Of a DNA stretch of 64,000 bases, positions 10,843 to 22,120 are shown one piece after another (the stretch's first letter is position 1; each line of letters begins with the position of its first letter). This DNA comes from Cristatella mucedo (lineage: Eukaryota; Bryozoa; Phylactolaemata; Cristatellidae). The notes under the pieces are model-generated. The model had not been told where the DNA came from and did not search any database. It saw only the letters and a program-made list of their open reading frames with translations. The DNA lies in contig WPIO01000157.1 in assembly GCA_009760855.2 (NCBI GenBank), positions 700,001-764,000 of the forward strand. The letters are read 5' to 3'. A program made the position numbers and the translations under genes.

Positions 10843-12109
10843 TGACTCCCTACCAAAGAGCTCTCAGCATGATGCTTGGAAATTCATTGGTGTGACAGCA
10901 TGCGCTAACACTAGGACTAACTGGACACTAGGATCAATTATTCCTTACGACTAGGACTAACTATTACTTGCGATCGTATTCACGTTGAAGATAAATAGAT
11001 GTCATAGTAAACGAGCGTTGGTACATCGGTGTGATTCAGCATCTGTTTGGCTCTTCTTGAGTATGTTTTCTAACATTAAAGAGTTTTCGCAGATGTTATT
11101 GCATCGGTCCTTTCCAGTTTTTTGGAGGATAGCTCGTGCTGCAGATCCGACCAGGAGGTGGCTAATCACTTTGCGAGCGTCTTGCTTATTTATTTGGCAT
11201 TGTTTTACCCACCAATGGAGAACTCTGATAGTGTATTAAGTGCCTTCACCCTTTTTGGGATCTCAGCAAACGACATTCAAAGACGAGGTTAAGCTCTTTA
11301 TCACGCGTAAATTAAATAATAGCCGTTACAGACTTCAACCAAAGTATCTATTTAAAGGTGTTAATTTAATCAAGGGATCCGCTATTCCGTGCCAAATAGT
11401 GCATACATAACTTCAAATATAGTTAGTAACCTTGTAAATGCTATTTGCAATATTTTCATCTCCCACTCTAAGGCTTTAGCTCGGCTTTTCCAAATAATGA
11501 TCACTTATAGCTTTGTAGCCCCGAGCCCCAGGCCTGGACTCAGTTCCAACTGAAAAAATTAAATGGCTCGAAACAAACAAAGAATTGAACTTCGTTGCAA
11601 TAACTTGAGAGATGATAATGCCCAAAGCCACATTGGGTCAGTAATTTTAATCTCATTTTCTATTTGAATTATTATTAATCTTTCCCCGATGGTCATGACC
11701 AATTATGAACGCCTGCTAAGAGATTCGTGAGATTAGTAAGGAAGGGAAAAATCAAGTAATTCTCGCGTTTTCCAGACTAATGGAACTACTTTGGTACAAA
11801 GTTTTTAGTACGGGAATGAAAACGCAACTGGCAGGGGTGGAGTTGACATTTTTATCTAGGGGCAGGGCACTCCAGATTCTTGTGAGTAGGAGAAAAATGT
11901 GAAAGGTTTTCATGTAGGGGTCGAAACTGCCAATTCATAAAAAATATATTACATTGCATAGTCGTAGTGATTAGTCGGTACGAGCTTGGCGAACCCTCTT
12001 AGAAATTGTAAATGGTCTTTATGGATTGACGAAGTAACAAATTGAGCTTTTGCCGATAACCACTGTTTCGCTCATTATGAGACTTTATTTGATATGTAAT
12101 TTTTCTCCG

Positions 12110-14300
12110 TCTATAACTCCACAAAGTCATAAAGACTATGGGGGTGCTACGCAGCAGAGTTTTGTATAGCGCACTCACAGCCTAAGCGGCTTTCGGTACG
12201 CATTCGGTAGCCAACAGACTTCGTCTCACGCAACAATAGGAAAGTGGGAAACATAGCAGAGTCAGGAGAGCAGTTGAGGTAGTGAGTGGCATGAAAGTAG
12301 CCGCTCAGGACCGCTGAAAAGGATGTGCCATAGTCGGCAGTAGGAGAGTAGTTGTCGTTGCGAAAGAATTGTGGAAGCGAGTTCGACAGTCTAGGACCTG
12401 CAGAGCTAAAGCTTCTGTCGCCAACGGTCTTTAAGCTGAGGAATAGAACAGCTAATTTATTTTCCACAAAGAACCTGAGGGTGCGAAAAGGCTGAAACTG
12501 ATGAAGCAGTTCAGCTAGGTACGAAGAAGCCAAGCCATGGCGGGCCTTGTGGGTCAGCGTTAGAGCCTTGCTCTGAATCCGTTGATCAACCGGCATCCAT
12601 CTTAAGCTCTTTTAGCAAAGGAGACACGTGTTCAAACTCCTGGGACTTAACGACTAGCCTTGAAGCCATATTCATAGTCAGCTGCAGTGGCCTAATTGCT
12701 TTCTTTGGTAGCCGAGCCAAAAAGGAATTACAATAATTAAGCCGAGACAGAACTAAGGAGCTAGTTAATTTGTTTTACAAGCTACTGTGAAAGACAGCTC
12801 ATAATCTTGGATAGTGATCGGACGTGATGGTTAGCTGTAGAAGCAGTCTTCTAAATGAAGCTTTGAAAACTGAGGCAGCTGTCGAAAACGACACCTAAAT
12901 TTTGATCATGTGGTGATGGTCGCGCAACAGCATCATCTATTAGAAGAGCAAAGCCTTTTAATCCAGCCACACGCTTAGGGTGTCCTATGAGCAGCAGTTT
13001 GGTTTTATCGTCATTTAATTTCATGAAGTTTTCCGACATCCAGGATCGAATATCAGCAAGGCTAGCATTCAATTTGCAGCAAATGTAAAGCGCCTAGAGA
13101 GAGATTGAGTTCTCTGAGGGCGCTTTATCAAGTGCATTATTATCATTATTATTATTTCAGTTGCTGCAGCACATTCCGACGGTTTGAATGACAAATACAA
13201 CTGTGTGTCGTAAGCATAAAAGTGATATCCTATTCCATGGGCCTTAATCAATTTTCCCAGAGGTTGTATAGAAATGGAGAACAGCAAAGGACCGAGTACA
13301 GACCCTTGAGGGACTCCACAGGTGACCCTACTCGTGTGTGAGACCTGACCCCGACACGACACAGATTGAACACGATCAGTCAAGGACGATTTCAACCACG
13401 CCAGTGCTTTGTCTGCCAGACCGATCGTTGTTCTCAATCGTTCAACCAGAACATCGTGATCAATGGTGTCGAAGGCAGCAGACAGATCTGACAGAGCTAG
13501 GGCAGTGACATTCCCATTGTTGTTGCCGCGTAGAATGCCATTGTTAACATGGATGAGAGCAGTTTTGGTGGAGTGCTGCCTCTTGAACCATGATTGAAAT
13601 GAATCTGATATTTCATTCCTTTCAATGTGTTCAACCAGCTGCTTAGCAACAACTTCTTCGAGAATCTTTGACAAGAAAGGAAGAACGGAAACTGGGCAAC
13701 AGTTTGCAAGGACCTCCGTGTCTAATCCAGGCTTTTTAAGTATGGGTCTAACGATTGCCAATTTGAAGGACTAGGGGACGACCTCTTTTCCCAGAGAAGC
13801 ATTACAAATTTTGGCTATGGCAGGGCTAAGTTGGACTGCTAGTGAAGACTACTGAGATGAAGGTGTACGGATCTTCAGGAGACGAGCTCTTCTTGCTAGA
13901 CCTTATTAAGGTAGCCACATCGCATGCAGAAACCTCGGAGAACCTTGTAAGAAAGGCCACTGGTTGTGGAACCGCGATTGCTTTAGTCTGAGGTGGCTTA
14001 ATAGAGGCACGAATGTGCACAATATTTTCAGTAAAGAAGGCTGAAAACTTTTCGGTTGAGCCTTTGATATCCGGGGAGTCAGACCTCTAAGCATTGGCCA
14101 GTAAATGGTTTACTGTCTTGTAAATCTGTTTAGGGTCCGACTGGCAGGAATTCAGCTGTCGAATGAAAAAAGAGGTCTGGCCTTTTTAAGCTTTCAGGTG
14201 TAAACTCGAATGAAGTCGTTGAAATTGACTAGATCTGCATCAGACCCCGCTTTCTTGAAACGACGTTCAAGCCTGCGCTTAACCCGGCGCATCTTAAGGA
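12110..14300 (-). mobile_element. L2/CR1-clade LINE, group A, 5'-truncated copy
   Basis: Minus-strand frames give a reverse transcriptase. '[20 protein letters not shown]' (13,470) is the catalytic motif with the first Asp, 'CGVPQGSVLGPLLFS' (13,300) is the RT4-5 region, and 'FYAYDTQLYLSF' (13,210) is the YADD box with the second Ala-Asp altered to Tyr-Asp. The C-terminus at 12,147-12,596 reads 'LTHKARHGLASSYLAELL' and 'TVGDRSFSSAGPRL'. The frame is closed at several points, and a second tail is inserted at 13,072-13,157, so it cannot move itself. It lies in intron 1 of copy A and is absent from copy B, where only a short tail occupies the same site. Confidence 0.9.
13072..13157 (+). mobile_element. 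L2 3' tail-only insertion nested in a LINE
   Basis: 'ttgcagcaaatgtaaagcgcc ... gagggcgctttatcaagtgcattattat' plus (ATT)n lies on the plus strand inside the minus-strand LINE. It separates codons that are adjacent in other copies ('PSECAAATE' from 'LADIRSWMSENF'). No coding part is attached, so it is an extreme 5' truncation. Confidence 0.85.
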
Positions 14301-16898
14301 GTTATTTTTAAATTGAAAGGAAGTTTCTATTGAGGGAATTGCGGTGCGATGGAAATAAAACTAAGTGAACTATGTGAAAAAAAATTTGCTCAAGGCAAAT
14401 AGTGACGGCTAAGCCTTTTTCTTTTAAATGTTCAGACGACAGCAGCCGTGTTTTTACAAGAAGGTCACATACATAATCCACCACTGAACTTCATGCTATA
14501 AATTGGAGCAGGCTGCTAGCTCGTATATCCAAATGCCTACGATTGTGCAATGCTGTGTATCTCTGGTCTCTGTCTCAATTTGTAGCGGGAAATATTTTCT
14601 GCCTCAGCTTTTGTCATCCTCTACTATGCTCGTCGTCTAGTCACCAATTCAAATAGTAAAGCCTTTAAATACTTTGCACCAAAACCTCACGATCTCCTGT
14701 AAAAGCATTATGGTGTCGAGTGATAGGACTAAGTCTTGGTCATTGGTGGAGTGACTTCCGTGAGATATTCTAAATAACACCACGTAATATTTAATCAGCG
14801 TTAGTATTTCAAGTGTACCAAAAATCCTGCGAAGCTTTCTTCGGCTGGATCGATTTATGTGGACTTAAGAGCCCCATTTAGGTAGTCATCCTCTTTTTGC
14901 ACGACTGAATAAATCAATGATGCAATATGTGTTAAGGCCAATACACTATTGGTATCTGGCTGGGCCTAATCAACGAGTTTGCACTGCCTAGATTTCTGTT
15001 TTAAAACACCGTTGTTTCTATGCACGTAGTGCCTCAACGCGCTTATCGGAGTAAATTATTATAGGGATAATGCTGGTTTAAGCATTTTGCTTCCGGTAGC
15101 ATTTGTTCCCATATATGCACGGTTTAACCGTGCTTCCTTTGCCGCATATGTAAAGTGTATAGAAAGAGACCAAGTTATTTGAGAGCGCTATGCAGATGCA
15201 GTATGCTTGTTAATATATAATGTAGTATGCTTATTACTATATTCTCAAATATGAAAACCTCGTAGCAAGTCAGAAGGATTACATTCAGAAGCCGTCATAA
15301 GTAGGGAGCTTCTAACATCGTCTGTTGACATTTCTCACTGTAGCTAGATGCCTAATCAAACTAACCCAAGAACTGACTGATCTAGCTGCGTAACTAATGT
15401 CTTCTTTTCATTTGGCTTACTTTTATTTGTGTCTAGATTCTCAAAGTTAGCACCCTAAGACTTACCGGTTAACCAGATTCAGTAAATGACCAGCTAGCAT
15501 CCAGACTGTGCATACAGAAAGGTTATGTTTTTTTCTGTACTCGAACCTATTAACTAGAAATAGAGTGCATGCACCTTAATTCTTGCCTATATTCTAGTTC
15601 CCAACCGCATATCTATATGGTCTATATGTCAGTATCGTGGTTTACTTCTGAGATTGACACTGAGAGCGTTTTTCAATGCTCAGCTGTAGTATCAGGCTGC
15701 CACAAATCTTTCAGGTTATTCTTAGTCGACTAACTACAGTCTTGCCGTTCAACACCCAGGCTGTGTTGGCGTTTTAAAAACAACCTACACGAGCGGTAGC
15801 TTATTTCCATAAATTACCTTGAATTATCTCCAGCCTGTTTTCACTAAGCTTCAGTAGATTATGCGGTGATCACGAAAATCATTTGGCCATGAATAGTAGG
15901 AAAGTGGTTTAAAATCTTATTCATAGTTCGCTTTAAATTCAGGCAGAAGTTCTATTTAAGCGTCAGCAGACCTATCAAATTTTTATCTTAGGCAATCAAT
16001 TAGATGGTGCTGATGCATCATATTTATGATTATATGACGCAATTATCTTAAATACGCATAGTGCTGCTGTGCCGGAATTTACTGGGAAAATATTATTTTA
16101 GCAACATATGCTGCATCTGTATTTAGAATAATTTGACTTAAATAAACAAAGTTAAGTGAGAACTACAATACTTCAGGCATTTACTCAAAATCAGTTTAAA
16201 AAATAAGCTGGCCAGTACGAAATCAATGTTTAGTACTTGAACAAGAATAATATATGGGTACCAAAATCAATTGACTAAAACTATCTTAAGTTGTTGTACT
16301 GGTTTGTGTAAGCAACATCATAGCAATGGAGGTCAGCGTGGCTCCCTTAGCTTCATCAAGACTCGCGCACTTTTGGCAAAAGCCAGACACTTAAAAGACA
16401 GTACACACGTAACTTTAGTGGCATCGATGCACACGACAACCGGTGTAGAGAAAAAAGTGCTATGATTGGGAGCGGTGTACCAATGAGAAAGTATTATTTG
16501 CAAATGTACCGAAAGTATCATGCTAGAGCTACAGTGAATACAAATAAGGTTGATTAACTCAGCCTTGAAGTAAAGGCTACAATGGACATGAAAACCCAAT
16601 TTATGCTATGAATATACCGAACAACATTAGTTTTGCCTAGTTATTAACCGAGCGGTTATTAACCAGCTAATAACCACAGTTATTAACAAAACAATTGTCT
16701 AGTATTTTTGGTTTTACACAGTTCTCCCAGAAAAACCCATTCTAAACGGTACTTTTCATCAGTAAATGATTCAGTGATTTTTATTTGAAGTGTTATTTAT
16801 ATGTGATAACAAATTTATAGTTTAAAAAACTATTAATTTCCACTTTTAGTAAAGCTCTAAATAAATCACCACTGTGTATTCCATTTGACCTTTGGCAG

Positions 16899-16984
16899 AA
16901 TCCAGGCGTCCACCTAATTGCTTGATCCACTGCCCACTTGATACTATCTTGGAAAGCTCACCGGATTCCCAACTTGCAAATGCA
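16899..16984 (+). pseudogene. Broken antistasin exon, copy A
   Basis: It aligns base for base with the intact exon at 58,490-58,570 and is preceded by the same acceptor context ('gacctttggcag'). The first cysteine codon TGT is CGT. 'CLIHCPL' keeps cysteines 2 and 3, but the conserved Gly after 'CP' is lost. Small insertions shift the frame before 'acttgcaaatgca', so the last three cysteines are out of frame. The donor 'A|GTAAGT' has become 'gatagt', losing the invariant GT. Exon and splice site are both destroyed. Confidence 0.85.
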
Positions 16985-17449
16985 GATAGTATAGGCTTCC
17001 TAAAAATCAAGAAATTCATTAGGATAATTCAACTTTCAGTTGTCAAGTTGTTATTTATTACTCAAAGATTATGCCTGCCGAAGCTGAGATGCTTTTTATT
17101 ATGTGCTTTTTTGTACATTTTAACCGTTATACTTCAAAGAAAGTGTACGCATTTAAATGGCCAATGTTTTTATTGTTCTCTAAATTTTCAAAATGTAGAA
17201 ATATTAGTTAACCGTATATATCCGACAAAGATTTCAGGTGCATATATCAAAACTGGGTATAAACTAAATGATAATAAAAGTGAGGCATTTGTAGAGCACC
17301 CTCTAAGAACTACCTTGTCACAGGCACCTTAAATGGGGTCTAAGGAAGTCTTGTCAATACCATTTGGAATAACATGGTCAACTTTAACACCCAGTAATAC
17401 ACTAAATACTATTCATGCGGATTTGGGAAATACTTAGCCGAACATATGC

Positions 17450-18060
17450 TTTTTGAGCCTCTAAAAAGCTGAAGTCAGATGATATCTTGACGGCCGTTGG
17501 GTGTGACTTCTAGGTTATGGGCTCGCGCGAACTAAAGGTAAGCTTTGAGGTTTGTTCAATGCACCACTAAGTGGCTTGAGTAAGTAAAGCTGGTGGCACA
17601 ATAACTGGCCGAATTGAGATGTAGCTCCTGCATAAGCAGGCTGGAACTAGAGAATAAAGGCATCTAAAAAGATGTGACAAAATATTGATACGTCGCTCGA
17701 TAGCGAACCAGTGCAAGTCTGTAAGAAGCGTTTCATGTGGGAAGTGTGAGATATCACAGATGATAGGCAGGAATCGCAGCTGAACTTAGCACCAACTGCA
17801 AGTGCTTAAAAGCTACAGCCGAAAGACTTGCTACTAGTGAATAAATACAATTGAGAAAATATGTCAGAAATGAATGGAACAACATTGGCGCGGTATTGCG
17901 GTCTAAGCAGGTCCGAGTTTTTGTAGTGCTATGTATCAGAAAGTTGGCAGGCGTGACCACAGTGCTGACACGGTCGTCGAGTGAAAATTCATTAGGAACA
18001 GGACACTTGGATTACGTCTAGATTCCACACGAAATATTGTGATTGAGCCAATTGGAGGTG
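17450..18060 (-). mobile_element. L2/CR1-clade LINE, group B, 3' region (ancestral insertion)
   Basis: The minus strand carries decayed group B C-terminal sequence, for example 'LIHSTTKTRTCLDRNTAPMLFHSFL', matching 'ITNIRACLDGNTT' elsewhere. The equivalent insertion is present in copy B at 59,070-59,730, so it entered before the segmental duplication. Confidence 0.7.
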
Positions 18061-18571
18061 TGTGCTTGTTAATTTGTGAGTAGCACCCTCTTTAATAAAA
18101 TTAAGAAACTGGTTTGATTGTTGTCAACTCGAGAACGCTTTAAGTCGGCATTTTACTCTAGTAGAGTCTTGTTCTGCATACGTTAACAAGCACACAAGAC
18201 ATAAGTTTTAACCAAACGCGAGAGAAATGATGGTTACAGAGCCTCAGAAAAACAGAACATACATAATAAGCATTAATTCAGATTTTTTCCGGTTTCTATT
18301 GAATATGAAAAAAAGTGATGTAAGCTTAGGTTGCTAGCCCTGTTAATAGTACTAGGCGATGGCTGACTTGTGTGAACAACTCATAAGCTGGGGCACGGAC
18401 ACATATTCTAGTGATATCTCTTCCTACGTCTGGTCACGTAATTATTAGCACTCTTTTCAAGGCACGGTTTCCTTGTACTGAGTGTTTAAATTAGGTATTA
18501 TAACAGTATTCTTGTTATGATAAGGCTGCTTTGATAATAAATTAGTTCTACATCTAACCCATGACTATTTG

Positions 18572-18712
18572 TCATGACCTCGACCCAGAGGGCATGGGTT
18601 CGAACCCTGCGGAGGGAGGGTGATCGTTTATCGCCGCCGCAAGCCGTAAACATGGTTTAAGTGATGGATCTAAAGCTTTTCTACCGCTATACAAAAAAGG
18701 CTGTTAAATCAG
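18572..18712 (+). mobile_element. tRNA-derived SINE, family I, partial
   Basis: B-box 'ggttcgaaccc' (18,597), hairpin body 'gtgatcgtttatcgcc', and tail 'ctatacaaaaaaggctgttaaatcag'. The A-box half is eroded and a short duplication lengthens the body. Confidence 0.75.
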
Positions 18713-18734
18713 GGAATATCGCACGTTACCACAA

Positions 18735-18850
18735 TCATTTAATTGCATTAGGAACACGACGCCTAGATTACGTCTACATCCCACGTGAGATGTTCTGGTA
18801 GATCCAATTTCAGGTTTGTGCACGCAAACCATTCTTGCCTCCCGACACCA
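18735..18850 (-). mobile_element. L2 LINE, group B, small fragment
   Basis: 'cattaggaacacgacgcctagattacgtctacatccca' repeats the segment at 17,988 and is group B LINE sequence on the minus strand. Confidence 0.5.
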
Positions 18851-18959
18851 AGCGCCACTAGTGTTTTTTGATCGGTTACAGAGTTCTATTCAAAAAATTA
18901 AAGTCTTTAAGAACGTCGTATACGGATGCCGATTCAGCTAAGATCTGTTTAAAGCTTAT

Positions 18960-19440
18960 TTGCTTGTTCTTACGCTAACCCACAAGGCCCGCCACGGCTT
19001 GGCTCCTTCGTACCTAGCTGAACTGCTGCACCAGTTTCAGCCTGTTCGCGCCCTCAGGTCCTGTGAGGTCAATAAATTAGCTGTCCCATTCCTCCGCTTA
19101 AAGACAGTTGGCGACAGAAGCTTTAGCTCTGCGGGTCCTAGACTGTGGAACTCGCTTCCACAATTCTTACGCAACGACAACTACTCTTCTACTGCCGACT
19201 ATGGCACATCCTTTCCAGCGGTCCTGAGCTGCTACTTCTATGCTACTCACTACCTCAACTGCTCTCCTGACTCTGCTATGCTTCCAACTTTCTCTTTGTT
19301 GCGTGAGACGAAGTCTGTTGGCTACCGAATGCGTACCGAAAGCCACTTAGGCTGTGAGCGCGCTATACAAAACTATCATGCGTAACACCCACATGGTCTT
19401 TATGACTTTGTGGAGTTACAGATGGAGATACAAGTTATTG
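18960..19440 (+). mobile_element. L2/CR1-clade LINE, group A, 3' end
   Basis: A 141-codon plus-strand frame encodes the intact C-terminal region 'LTHKARHGLAPSYLAELLHQ' and 'VGDRSFSSAGPRLWNSLPQF'. The element is 5'-truncated, lacks RT, and is the best preserved group A C-terminus in the window. It is followed by the group A 3' UTR. Confidence 0.88.
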
Positions 19441-19879
19441 CATGACCGTAGCGCATAAGAAATTACGGGCCTGTCGACTTTTGAATGCTTACAGCTTGGC
19501 ACTGGGTCTGTCACGCCGGCGGAAGCGTTAGATACGCCGGCGGCTAGTAACCTACTGATTAGTAATGGTCGTATGAACATATTATCGTTTTGTTATTGTA
19601 ATTCAAATGTATTCCGAGATGTTATTGCTGTTGCTAAGATCTATGAATTATGAATTAAAAAAGCTTACAGTAGCCTACGAATGGGGTCCGCATGCTGAGA
19701 ACCCGATAGTTTGGTATTATTAGCGCTGTCTTGAATCGCTCAGCGTGTTCGCCTAAAGCATTGCTGTAAATCTACCTAAATTGATGGCCTGCAAATACTC
19801 CGGCAGTCCAACTTAGCGCCCGTCTTCGTCTTTGGAGTCCTCACTAAATGCGCAATAAACCCCTATTAATTAAAAACGC
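19441..19879. other. No gene recognised
   Basis: Contains an imperfect local repeat 'acgccggcggaagcgttag / atacgccggcggctagt'. Nothing else was seen. Confidence 0.3.
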
Positions 19880-20900
19880 TGTTTCTGGAAAGGCCTCGAC
19901 CTTCTCGCATTGACCGAAACCTTGCTAAAATCGGCTAACTGTCCGACTATTAACGACGCACTCAACAGGCTTCCTTCACACAATTTTTTTCACGGTTTAT
20001 ACTCTTCCTCTTGCCGATGCAATTGACCGGCGCAATCAAGGCTTTCACGTCTATGCAGATGACACTCAGTTGTATCTTTGCTCTGATCGCCTTAAAGAGA
20101 TTGAGTTCTCTGAGGGCGCTTTATAAAATGTATTATTGTTATTATTATTATTATTATTATTATTCCTCCCAGCCCTCCAGCACATCGAGTTCTCTTAACT
20201 CCCTTGCTGCATGTATTGATCAATTTCGCTCATTGGTAACATCGAACTTTCCTCAATTACATGATGATGTAACCATCCTGCTAGATATGGGTAAACCAAG
20301 TGTGATTCCGAAATTGGAAAACCTAACGCTTAACACAAGCCCTGCCAGCATATCTGCCGTTGAATTTGCACGAAATTGAGGTTTACTATTCCAAAGCGAT
20401 CTTTCATGAGATGATCACATCAGATCAGCAGTAAAGTCAGCATACTTTCAGCTGCACAACATTGCTTACATTTTGGCTTGTTTAAACAGAGATAGCACAT
20501 CTAAATCGGTTCATGCACTTGTGAGATCCCATCTCGACTTCTGTAATTCGCTGCATGCTGGTTTATTGGCCTGTGCAATCAGACGCTTACAACCGGTGCA
20601 AACCTTAGCAGCTAGGTTTGTCTGCCATGAGCGTCACCACCTCAAATCCCTTCTAGCTGATCCGAACTTGCTACCGATCAAGCAACACCTCGACGTCAAG
20701 GTTTCGTTAATCACTTTTAGGTTATTTCATTTTTTGGCTCCAGCTTACGTATCAGAAATAGTCACCTACCAGGCTATGCACCGTACCACCAGCTTTTCGG
20801 AATCTGATTGTTTAGATACACCACTTCGTACGTCACATTTTTTGGAGATAGTGCCTAACGATCTTATGCTACCAAAATCTTGTTCAACGTTGCTTCGCTT
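19880..20900 (+). mobile_element. L2/CR1-clade LINE, group B, internally deleted
   Basis: An endonuclease piece ('LDLLALTETLLKSANCP', 19,895) is joined directly to the end of RT ('YTLPLADA', then 'HVYADDTQLYLC' at 20,049 with the catalytic YADD box intact). It continues through 'SHLDFCNSLHAGLLACAIRRL' and 'ADPNLLPIKQHLD' to a decayed end. About 1.3 kb between endonuclease and RT is deleted. A nested tail interrupts it at 20,091-20,163. Confidence 0.88.
20091..20163 (+). mobile_element. L2 3' tail-only insertion nested in group B LINE
   Basis: 'cttaaagagattgagttctctgagggcgctttataaaatgtattattg' plus (ATT)n splits 'gatc' from 'cctcccag'. These are contiguous in the related copy at 35,715, so the insertion point is exact. 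Confidence 0.88.
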
Positions 20901-20904
20901 TAGA

Positions 20905-21050
20905 AATTGGCCAACATCGAGGATCGAATGTCTGAAATCATGCATTCACTTTATAAGTTGGCGCAGCAGATTCAGACAGTTTATATAAAAATGCAACTGA
21001 GTACCATCAGCATAAAAGTGATCGCCGATTCCATATGCCCGAATCACCGG
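20905..21050 (-). mobile_element. L2 LINE, group A, short RT fragment
   Basis: The minus-strand frame reads 'AYGIGDHFYADGTQLHFY', the YADD box region with the last Asp changed to Gly. The 'catcgaggatcgaatgtc' segment follows as in other group A copies. Confidence 0.8.
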
Positions 21051-21294
21051 TAGAGTAGCAAGGGGGCAGATGTCCCCGGGCGCTAGAGTCAAAGGGTGCA
21101 AAAAGGAAAGTAGATTGTGAATATTTCTAAAGAAAAATTCAAGTGAGGACACCAATCTTGACTTCAAGCAAGTCCTTGAGTCATTGGGCTTGACTAGTGC
21201 TGGCGGACATAGTTGAGCATGTTTACAGAGGTAGACCAAGCTAGGCTTAGTGCCAGCCTAGCGAACACAAGCCAGAGGTCATCCGGTCTTAGCA

Positions 21295-22058
21295 GTGTTG
21301 TTGACAGGATATTGTCTGACACTCGCTCGGAATTTTCATCGCCAAAATAGTAAGTCTGAGAAAGAATTATTGTTAGATTGTATCCTACTTAAAGACATTG
21401 TGTGCGCACAGAGTCTGCTGGCACCAACCAGCATGCAGACGGCACGGCATCGGGGCTTAAAATCTTGCCGAGCCCTTTTTTGCCCAGCTCCTCTGAGGTT
21501 CAGCATCTTCCACCCGAGAAAAAGTCGACTGCGTAACGATCACTGCTACTACAGACTGGCCATCATGAACTGCATTGTCACTGCAGCTGCTGTGTACTTT
21601 TGTAAACTCGTGGTCACCCCAATCTATTTGCACAAGACATTTGAGGAAAAGAAAAAGCAGTGGCCAGCACATAAAACCAAAACTTGAGCAGAAGAAAGAA
21701 GCAAGCAAGTTCGTCAAGGTACTAGAACGTTTCTTGAAAAAGGGAAAGCTGAAAAACAGCGGAGACACAGAAAACACCAGGAAAATGTTGGCAATCGCAG
21801 AGGGAATAAGGAAGAACAGTTTAAGGAGGACGAAAGGAAGCAGGATGGAGACAATAACAAAAACAGTGAGCAGAAGGCACGAGATCACTGGAGAAACAAA
21901 GAGTCTGCTAGGAGAAAGCTTCATAAAAAAGCTTTACTCAATGAAGACAAAGACAGTCAAAATTTGAGCCATGGAGGTGTAAGCACTGCCACAAGAGAAG
22001 AAGAAGATTGGGAATCTACTGCCATTTCCCAAGTGCTGACCCCGAATGATATTTGCTA
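21295..22058 (+). pseudogene. Long charged open frame with one in-frame stop, unassigned
   Basis: One plus-strand frame stays open from 21,295 to a TAA near 22,060, except for a TGA at 21,685. The second half is highly charged and rich in Lys, Arg, Glu and Asn ('AEERSKQVRQGTRTFLEKGK'). It lies directly upstream of the hAT transposase fragment at 22,121 and could be the poorly conserved N-terminal region of that transposase, but no family motif is visible. Confidence 0.3.
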
Positions 22059-22120
22059 ATACAATTTTAGACAAACCTCTGCTGTCTCCTTCAAAATAGT
22101 CGGCATATTGCTTCTGCTGC

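Larger units (their letters stand above)
10240..18450 (+). repeat. Segmental duplication, copy A (partner 53,615-60,110)
   Basis: The block aligns in order and orientation with 53,615-60,110. Matching anchors are the promoter region (10,285 and 53,658), signal exon (10,527 and 53,891), 'atgatgctt' intron (10,869 and 54,060), 'ggaaataaaact' (14,349 and 54,508), 'aggccaata' (14,935 and 55,115), 'gagcgttttt' (15,665 and 56,962), antistasin exon (16,899 and 58,490), an old group B LINE (17,450 and 59,070) and 'agtgatgtaagctta' against 'agtgatataagctta' (18,315 and 60,000). Copy A is longer through a SINE and a 2.2 kb LINE. Divergence is substantial, so the duplication is not recent. Confidence 0.85.

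Noticed and set aside
13069-13761. 230-codon reverse-transcriptase frame as a functional gene
   Set aside because: It is part of a truncated LINE with an altered YADD box. Its last codons are translated from an inserted tail.
21457-21924. 155-codon minus frame rich in Phe and Leu
   Set aside because: It is the antisense of a Lys/Glu-rich frame, and the hydrophobic look follows from that.
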